DNA of 38,361 nt from positions 1 to 38,361 of the forward strand of contig NZ_BCQR01000050.1 of the NCBI RefSeq assembly GCF_001552175.1, in the 5' to 3' direction. The notes under the pieces were generated by a model. It searched no databases and had not been told where the DNA came from. It worked only from the letters and a program-made list of their open reading frames with translations. This document shows, one piece after another, positions 34,502-38,361 of this stretch. A program made the translations under genes and the position numbers. Source of the stretch: Actinomadura kijaniata NBRC 14229 (GTDB taxonomy: Bacteria > Actinomycetota > Actinomycetes > Streptosporangiales > Streptosporangiaceae). Every line of letters begins with the position of its first letter. Position 1 is the stretch's first letter.

Positions 34502-35136
34502 CCGCCGACCTGACCGCCGACGCGCTGCTGGACCTGGCGCCCGTCGTCCCCGTCGTGGTGATCGACGACGCCGACGCCGCCGTTCCGCTGGCCGCCGCCC
34601 TGGTCGCGGGCGGCCTGCCGGTCATCGAGGTCACCCTGCGCACCCCGGCCGCCCTGGCGGCGATCGAGCGGATCGCCGCGCGGGTCCCGGACGCGGTCGT
34701 CGGCGCGGGCACGATCGTGCGGCCGCGGGACGCCGCCGACGCGGCCGCCGCGGGCTCGCGCTTCCTGGTCAGCCCCGGCTGCACCCCGGCGCTGCGTGAG
34801 GCGATGACCGCGACCGGGCTGCCGTTCCTGCCGGGCGTCTCCTCGGCGTCGGAGGCGATGGCACTGCTGGAGCACGGGATCACGGCGCAGAAGTTCTTCC
34901 CGGCCGAGGCCGCGGGCGGCACCGCCTACCTGAAGTCCCTCGGCGGGCCGCTGCCGGGGGTCCGGTTCTGCCCGACCGGCGGGATCACCCCGGCCACCGC
35001 GCCGGACTACCTGGCGCTGCCGAACGTCGGCTGCGTCGGCGGCTCCTGGCTCACCCCCGCCGACGCGGTCAAGAACGGCGACTGGGACCGGATCCGGGCG
35101 CTCGCGGCGGAGGCGGCGGCGCTGCGCACCCGGTGA
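34498..35136 (+). CDS. eda: 2-dehydro-3-deoxyphosphogluconate aldolase (Entner-Doudoroff)
   Basis: 212-aa class I KDPG aldolase. Schiff-base Lys132 in AQKFFPAE and proton-shuttle Glu44 in VIEVTLRTP are present, with GAGTI, VSPG and PTGGI phosphate-binding segments. Splits KDPG to pyruvate and glyceraldehyde 3-phosphate; family members can also cleave 4-hydroxy-2-oxoglutarate. ATG at 34498 overlaps the glk stop by 4 bp. Last gene of the operon. Confidence 0.94.
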   Translation: MTADLTADALLDLAPVVPVVVIDDADAAVPLAAALVAGGLPVIEVTLRTPAALAAIERIAARVPDAVVGAGTIVRPRDAADAAAAGSRFLVSPGCTPALREAMTATGLPFLPGVSSASEAMALLEHGITAQKFFPAEAAGGTAYLKSLGGPLPGVRFCPTGGITPATAPDYLALPNVGCVGGSWLTPADAVKNGDWDRIRALAAEAAALRTR

Positions 35137-35157
35137 TGTGTCACCCTTTGCGGTGAA

Positions 35158-35508
35158 ATGATCAAATCAACGGGAACGCCGTGCCGCATCACGGTCTGCC
35201 GCGACTGCTGCTGCGGCGGCCGCAAGATCAGGACCGTCGACCACGAGGAGCAGCTCGCCGTGCTCCGGCGGGCCGCGCCCGTCCGGGTGGCGGACTGCCT
35301 GGACGTGTGCGAGCGCGCCAACGTCATCGTCGTCCACCCGTCCTCGGCGGCCCGCGCCGCCGGGGCCAGGCCGGTCTGGCTCGGCCTGGTCAACGACGAC
35401 GGGGCGGCCCACGACATCGCCGAGTGGGTGCGCGCGGGCGGCCCCGGCGTCGCCGAGCCGCCCGCGATCCTGGACCTGTACGAGTTCACGCCCCCGGGCC
35501 GTTCCTGA
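35158..35508 (+). CDS. Thioredoxin-like [2Fe-2S] ferredoxin-domain protein
   Basis: 116 aa. Cysteines at CRITVCRDCCCGG and DCLDVCERAN form the cluster pattern of the thioredoxin-like 2Fe-2S group; the rest (VIVVHP, RPVWLGLVNDD, AEWVRAGGPG) matches small actinobacterial members. Probably an electron carrier or assembly protein; no partner is evident nearby. ATG at 35158. It lies 21 bp after eda and ends 13 bp from the convergent membrane-protein gene. Confidence 0.78.
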   Translation: MIKSTGTPCRITVCRDCCCGGRKIRTVDHEEQLAVLRRAAPVRVADCLDVCERANVIVVHPSSAARAAGARPVWLGLVNDDGAAHDIAEWVRAGGPGVAEPPAILDLYEFTPPGRS

Positions 35509-35521
35509 GGGGCGCGGTGAC

Positions 35522-36052
35522 TTACGGTGACGCGGTCACGGAAGCCGGTGGGCGGCGCCTGACGAGGAAGAACGCCAGCGCGCTGACGGCGAGGACGAGG
35601 AAGGCCATCAGCAGGAAGAAACCGGTCACCACGTAGCGCAGACCGGCCGCGTCGACCTCGGTGGTGACGTTGCCCGCCGCGAACCGCGTTCCGGGCGGCC
35701 CCTGGCAACGCACGGTGACGCTGTCGGACAGCGACGTCCCGACGTGTTCCCAGCCCGCGCTCGTGCGGTAAGGCCGTCCCCCGGGGCTTTCCAGGTCCTG
35801 GCAGCCGCCGGTGGCCGGCCCGCCCGGCGGGCTGTGGCGGTAGACCGCACGCCTGGGCGCGAAACGATCGTCGTCGCGGACCAGGGTGATGGGCTCCCCG
35901 GGACCGACCGGGGTGCCGATCCCGGCCGCCCGTTCCCGCGCCCATTGCCCGGCGGGCGGGCCCAGCACGAACCCGAGCAGGATGAGCAGGACGCCGGCGA
36001 GCGGCGGCAGGCCGAGCAGGAAACGCCTCCGGTGGCGGTGCGCACTGGTCAT
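35522..36052 (-). CDS. Two-helix membrane protein of unknown function
   Basis: 176 aa, no family recognised. A basic N-terminus (HRHRRR) leads to TM1 (~11-32, FLLGLPPLAGVLLILLGFVL). An outside domain of ~110 residues has two cysteines (GGCQDLE; VRCQG) that may pair. TM2 (~143-165, YVVTGFFLLMAFLVLAVSAL) ends in an Arg-rich tail. ATG at 36052 follows GGGGAG; a 26-residue longer frame is not preferred. Same strand as and downstream of the M48-like gene, with a 111-bp gap. Confidence 0.65.
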   Translation of the reverse strand: MTSAHRHRRRFLLGLPPLAGVLLILLGFVLGPPAGQWARERAAGIGTPVGPGEPITLVRDDDRFAPRRAVYRHSPPGGPATGGCQDLESPGGRPYRTSAGWEHVGTSLSDSVTVRCQGPPGTRFAAGNVTTEVDAAGLRYVVTGFFLLMAFLVLAVSALAFFLVRRRPPASVTASP

Positions 36053-36163
36053 GACGGCTCCCCGGTAGAGGGCGTGCCTGAGTGGACGCCTCGGGGGCGC
36101 GCGAGGTTCGGAAGGACGAGGTGGCCACACCCGGCACGCGGCGGCCCATGCCGGGTACGGGTC

Positions 36164-37033
36164 TCATGGAGACCGTCGCCGAGGGGGCGCGGGGCGGGGG
36201 CGGAAGAGCAGGCGGCCGGGCCGGGTGCGGTCCCGCAACGCCGCCGAACGCCAGGTCAGCAACGGGCGGTGGGACCGGAGGTTGACCAGCCAGGGGAAAA
36301 GGCCCCGTTCGGTGGAGGCCCGTTCGCACAGGGCGTCGAAGTCGACCTTGCCGAGCAGTTGCTGACCGGCCCCGAACAGCCGCATCGCCGCCGGGCCGCC
36401 CTCGGGGCACAGCGCGTGGCCGTAGTTGTCGGCGGTGTACTCCTGGGCCCGTGACCAGGCCGGTCCGAGCACCGGCAGGTGTGAGACCGTCATGCCGACG
36501 ACCGAACGCCAGTAGGAGGCGTGGCGGGAGGCCAGGCGCCCGACCTCGCAGCCGATCACGAACCGCAGCGCCTCGGGGTGACGGGCCCGGCCGCCGACCT
36601 CGAACAGGGTGCTGGTGATGACGATGTAGTGGCGGCCGCGGTGGTGACCGGCGAGCGAGGACAGCTTCCCCTCGCCGAGCATCACGTAGGCGTCGGGCAC
36701 CCGCTTGAGGCCGAAGCGGCGGGCGGCCTCCACGACGACCGCGTGGGCCTCGGGGAACTGCGTGGCGGTGATCTGCACCGACTGCAGTCGCTGCCGGGCG
36801 TGCGCCAGACCGCCCTTGAAGAACACCACCAGCGGGATCGTCGCGAACAGCAACGCCGCGTCGAGGTAGAAGTCGTCCTCCTCGTCGAACGTGTACCCGA
36901 TCGCGACGAGGGCGGCCACCAGCAGCCCCACCGTGAACAGCGAGGCGATGCAGAACAGTGGCGTCTCGTAGGGATGCCGCCGCGGTCCCGCCCCGGCGTC
37001 CCGCGGCTCGTGACGTCCGCCGTGCGCCTCCAT
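36164..37033 (-). CDS. M48 peptidase-like membrane protein without zinc-binding histidines
   Basis: 289 aa. Two hydrophobic segments (~25-47 and ~57-75) are followed by an M48/HtpX-like domain (ALRFVIGxExGxLASRHASYWR). The normal HExxH reads C162-E163-V-G-R166: both zinc-binding histidines are gone while the catalytic Glu remains. The third-ligand motif is kept as QEYTADNYG (Glu198, Asp202). It is therefore probably a pseudoprotease with a binding or regulatory role, or uses another metal arrangement. Length and reading frame are intact, arguing against simple decay. Start: ATG 37033 is used; an in-frame GTG at 37054 with purine-rich sequence upstream is possible. Confidence 0.78.
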   Translation of the reverse strand: MEAHGGRHEPRDAGAGPRRHPYETPLFCIASLFTVGLLVAALVAIGYTFDEEDDFYLDAALLFATIPLVVFFKGGLAHARQRLQSVQITATQFPEAHAVVVEAARRFGLKRVPDAYVMLGEGKLSSLAGHHRGRHYIVITSTLFEVGGRARHPEALRFVIGCEVGRLASRHASYWRSVVGMTVSHLPVLGPAWSRAQEYTADNYGHALCPEGGPAAMRLFGAGQQLLGKVDFDALCERASTERGLFPWLVNLRSHRPLLTWRSAALRDRTRPGRLLFRPRPAPPRRRSP

Positions 37034-37184
37034 ACGCCGATCGTCGAGGGCCACTGCCCTGGCCGTCCTTCCTCCGCTCGGCAACCCCTGTGACCAGGTT
37101 GTGACGAGCGTCTCCGGGCGCGTGTTCGAGGCGGAGCGGATGATTTACCTGGTCCACCATGGCCGGGCGCCACGGGGGAGGCCG

Positions 37185-37197
37185 TAGTCTGCGACGC
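37185..37197 (+). promoter_or_regulatory. Leaderless-type -10 element
   Basis: TAGTCT (37185-37190) ends 7 nt before the ATG at 37198, the distance typical of leaderless actinobacterial transcripts. No convincing -35 is seen. Confidence 0.4.
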
Positions 37198-37638
37198 ATG
37201 TTCGACGAGAAGACGCAGGAGACGTTGCGGCGCCTGCTGGACCTGGCGGAGCATCCCAACACCTCCGCGTCCGAGCGGAGCCTGGCCTTCGCGAAGATCC
37301 GCGCGGTGGTCGGGTCGCCCGACACCACCCGCCGGGCGTCGGTGAACGCGGCCCGCGACGCCGCCCTGCTGGCCCGGCTGCGCCCCCTGACCGCGCGCGT
37401 CGACGACGAACTGGTCGAGGAGGTCCACGGCGACCTGTACGCGTTCGGCAGCCGCCACCGCGTGATGGGCGAGGTCGCCGAGGAGCTCGCCGAGATCCTC
37501 CAGCAGCGCGCCGCCGCACCCAGGAACCGCCGGGTCCGCTATGACGAGCTGGTGCGTTCGGCGGCGTGGCGGCTGACGTACCTGCTGGAACGCGGCGACT
37601 CCGCCCGCCGCCCCGCCTGGCGGCGCACCGCCCGTTAG
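37198..37638 (+). CDS. DUF2786-like protein of unknown function
   Basis: 146 aa. The first ~40 residues (TQETLRRLLDLAEHPNTSASERSLAFAKI) resemble DUF2786, a short helical repeat of unknown role. The rest is charged and mostly helical (EEVHGDLYAFGSRHRVMGEVAEELAEIL; RRVRYDELVRSAAWRLTYLLERG). No catalytic motif or membrane segment. ATG 37198 is chosen for the leaderless-type promoter in front; a frame to 37159 is open. Monocistronic. Confidence 0.68.
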   Translation: MFDEKTQETLRRLLDLAEHPNTSASERSLAFAKIRAVVGSPDTTRRASVNAARDAALLARLRPLTARVDDELVEEVHGDLYAFGSRHRVMGEVAEELAEILQQRAAAPRNRRVRYDELVRSAAWRLTYLLERGDSARRPAWRRTAR

Positions 37639-37809
37639 GTCGTGTTTCAAAGCCCTGGCCCACGGCGCTCACTCTGGGGGCTCGCGCTCACCAAGTCTTG
37701 GTGAGCGCGACATCGCTTCGCGATCTGACCTGCGCCTCGCCTCCGGCTTCGAGCCCGCAGGCCAGGTGACGCGCTCGCGTGCGTGGCCGGGTCCGCTTCG
37801 AAACGGGCG
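37639..37809. repeat. Palindrome-rich intergenic element between convergent genes
   Basis: The centre is a near-perfect palindrome: TCGCGCTCACCAAG (37682-37695), T, CTTGGTGAGCGCGA (37697-37710). ATCGC-TTC-GCGAT follows at 37712-37724, and further short inverted pairs (GCGGG/CCCGC type) to ~37760. It has no U-tract. It could be a bidirectional terminator for the two converging genes or a dispersed intergenic repeat of this genome. Only one copy is in the window. Confidence 0.6.
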
Positions 37810-38361
37810 CTAGATCCCCCGGCAGGCCGCCAGGGCGCGGGCCACGGCCTCGGTGAGCCGCGCGGCGTCGGCCACGCACCTGTAGTCCACGCGCTCGGCC
37901 CGGCGGCGCGGGACGCGTTCGCCCTCGTCCGTCGAGACCAGGCACGCCGTCCGGTATCCGTGCCGCAGCGGCACCGCTCCGTCGGCCCCGGCCCGCGCCC
38001 GCCGCCCGCGCTCCACCGCGATGCCCTGCTCCAGGGCGCACCGCGCGACCAGGTCGCCGAAGTCGGGGTCGTAGCGCTCCCGCCGGAACGCGCCGTCGGC
38101 GTCCAGCAGCGCCAGGCCGCCCTCGCCCACGGCGCCGAGGGCGAGGAACCAGGTGGAGTCGCGTGCCAGGTTCGGGAAGTGCCTGCGCGCGAAGCCGCGC
38201 GCCCCCTCCGATCCGGCCGAGAACAGGATCACCCGCAGGCCCGCCGGGGGCCGCCGCGCCAGCGACGCCGCCAGCGCGGTGAGCGCCACGACGCCGCCGA
38301 GGCCGTCGCCCGCACCGGGGTTCGCGCCGTCACCCGCGCCGTCACCCGCGCCGGGGCCCGC
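37810..38361 (-). CDS. M28-like metallopeptidase, C-terminal part
   Basis: About 183 residues are visible; the N-terminus lies beyond the window. GANPGAGDGLGGVVALTALAA fits the zinc-bridging Asp segment of M28 aminopeptidases, and VILFSAGSEGARGFARRH fits the following Glu segment, with Ser-Glu in place of the usual Glu-Glu. TWFLALGAVGEGGLALLDADG and a late HGYRTACLV segment also agree. The gene overlaps the window end, so signal peptide and first zinc ligands cannot be judged. Function would be peptide hydrolysis if ligands are complete. Confidence 0.68.
   Translation of the reverse strand, partial: AGPGAGDGAGDGANPGAGDGLGGVVALTALAASLARRPPAGLRVILFSAGSEGARGFARRHFPNLARDSTWFLALGAVGEGGLALLDADGAFRRERYDPDFGDLVARCALEQGIAVERGRRARAGADGAVPLRHGYRTACLVSTDEGERVPRRRAERVDYRCVADAARLTEAVARALAACRGI

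Noticed and set aside
35141..35156. Small hairpin TCACC...GGTGA before the ferredoxin-domain gene
   Set aside because: Five-base stem with a six-base loop, no U-tract and no conserved features. Too weak to call a terminator or control element.

Overview
The window is very GC-rich DNA with short intergenic gaps, many ATGA/TGATG stop-start overlaps, GTG starts and G/C-ending codons. Gene content (CebR- and MalR-type sugar operons without their own ATPase, a streptogrisin-like protease, a class E/F sortase remnant, many GntR/LacI/ROK regulators) points to a Gram-positive actinomycete chromosome, most like Streptosporangiales/Actinomadura or a streptomycete relative. Genus is an inference. No rRNA, tRNA, CRISPR array or intact insertion sequence was seen.

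Layout. (1) 1-3852: a 2-oxoacid (pyruvate-type) dehydrogenase operon E1alpha-E1beta-E2, read leftward and cut by the window edge, with a divergent GntR regulator and a palindromic operator region between them, then a PNPOx-like flavin protein. (2) 3934-8576: a GntR/FCD regulator divergent from an operon of an Nramp-related transporter, a fused PxpB-PxpC (KipI-KipA) protein and a DUF1445 hydro-lyase-like protein. Two TGTTCAACA operators flank and occupy the promoter. (3) 8566-14132: a secreted GH78-like protein with a degenerate active-site motif, a nucleoside deaminase, a methyltransferase and a secreted S1 protease with strong hairpins behind it. (4) 14342-20134: a cellobiose-type operon cebE-cebF-cebG-bglC-cebR with a perfect CebR operator overlapping the cebE start region. 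(5) 20283-26112: a maltose-type operon malE-malF-malG-aglA-malR with several palindromes in its promoter. (6) 26319-27760: two overlapping nucleotidyltransferase-fold genes. (7) 27763-30420: an SDR oxidoreductase, a PAP2-family membrane protein and the decayed remains of a sortase locus. (8) 30433-35136: a ROK regulator divergent from edd-glk-eda, a compact Entner-Doudoroff module. (9) 35158-38361: a thioredoxin-like ferredoxin-domain protein, a two-helix membrane protein, an M48-like membrane protein whose HExxH has become CEVGR, a DUF2786-like protein, a palindromic intergenic element and the end of an M28-like peptidase.

How it fits together. The centre is a carbon-uptake island. Two binding-protein-dependent sugar importers bring in beta- and alpha-linked glucose oligomers, each with its own cytoplasmic glucosidase and LacI repressor. 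The glucose released can be phosphorylated by the Glk in the edd-glk-eda operon. After oxidation to 6-phosphogluconate (enzymes not in this window) it can go through Edd and Eda to pyruvate, which the dehydrogenase complex at the left edge would oxidise. This chain is an inference from gene content.

Most unusual items: the sortase locus caught in decay, the M48-like protein without zinc-binding histidines, the GH78-like protein without its usual acidic motif, and the pxpA-less PxpBC/Nramp/DUF1445 operon with its neatly placed tandem operators.
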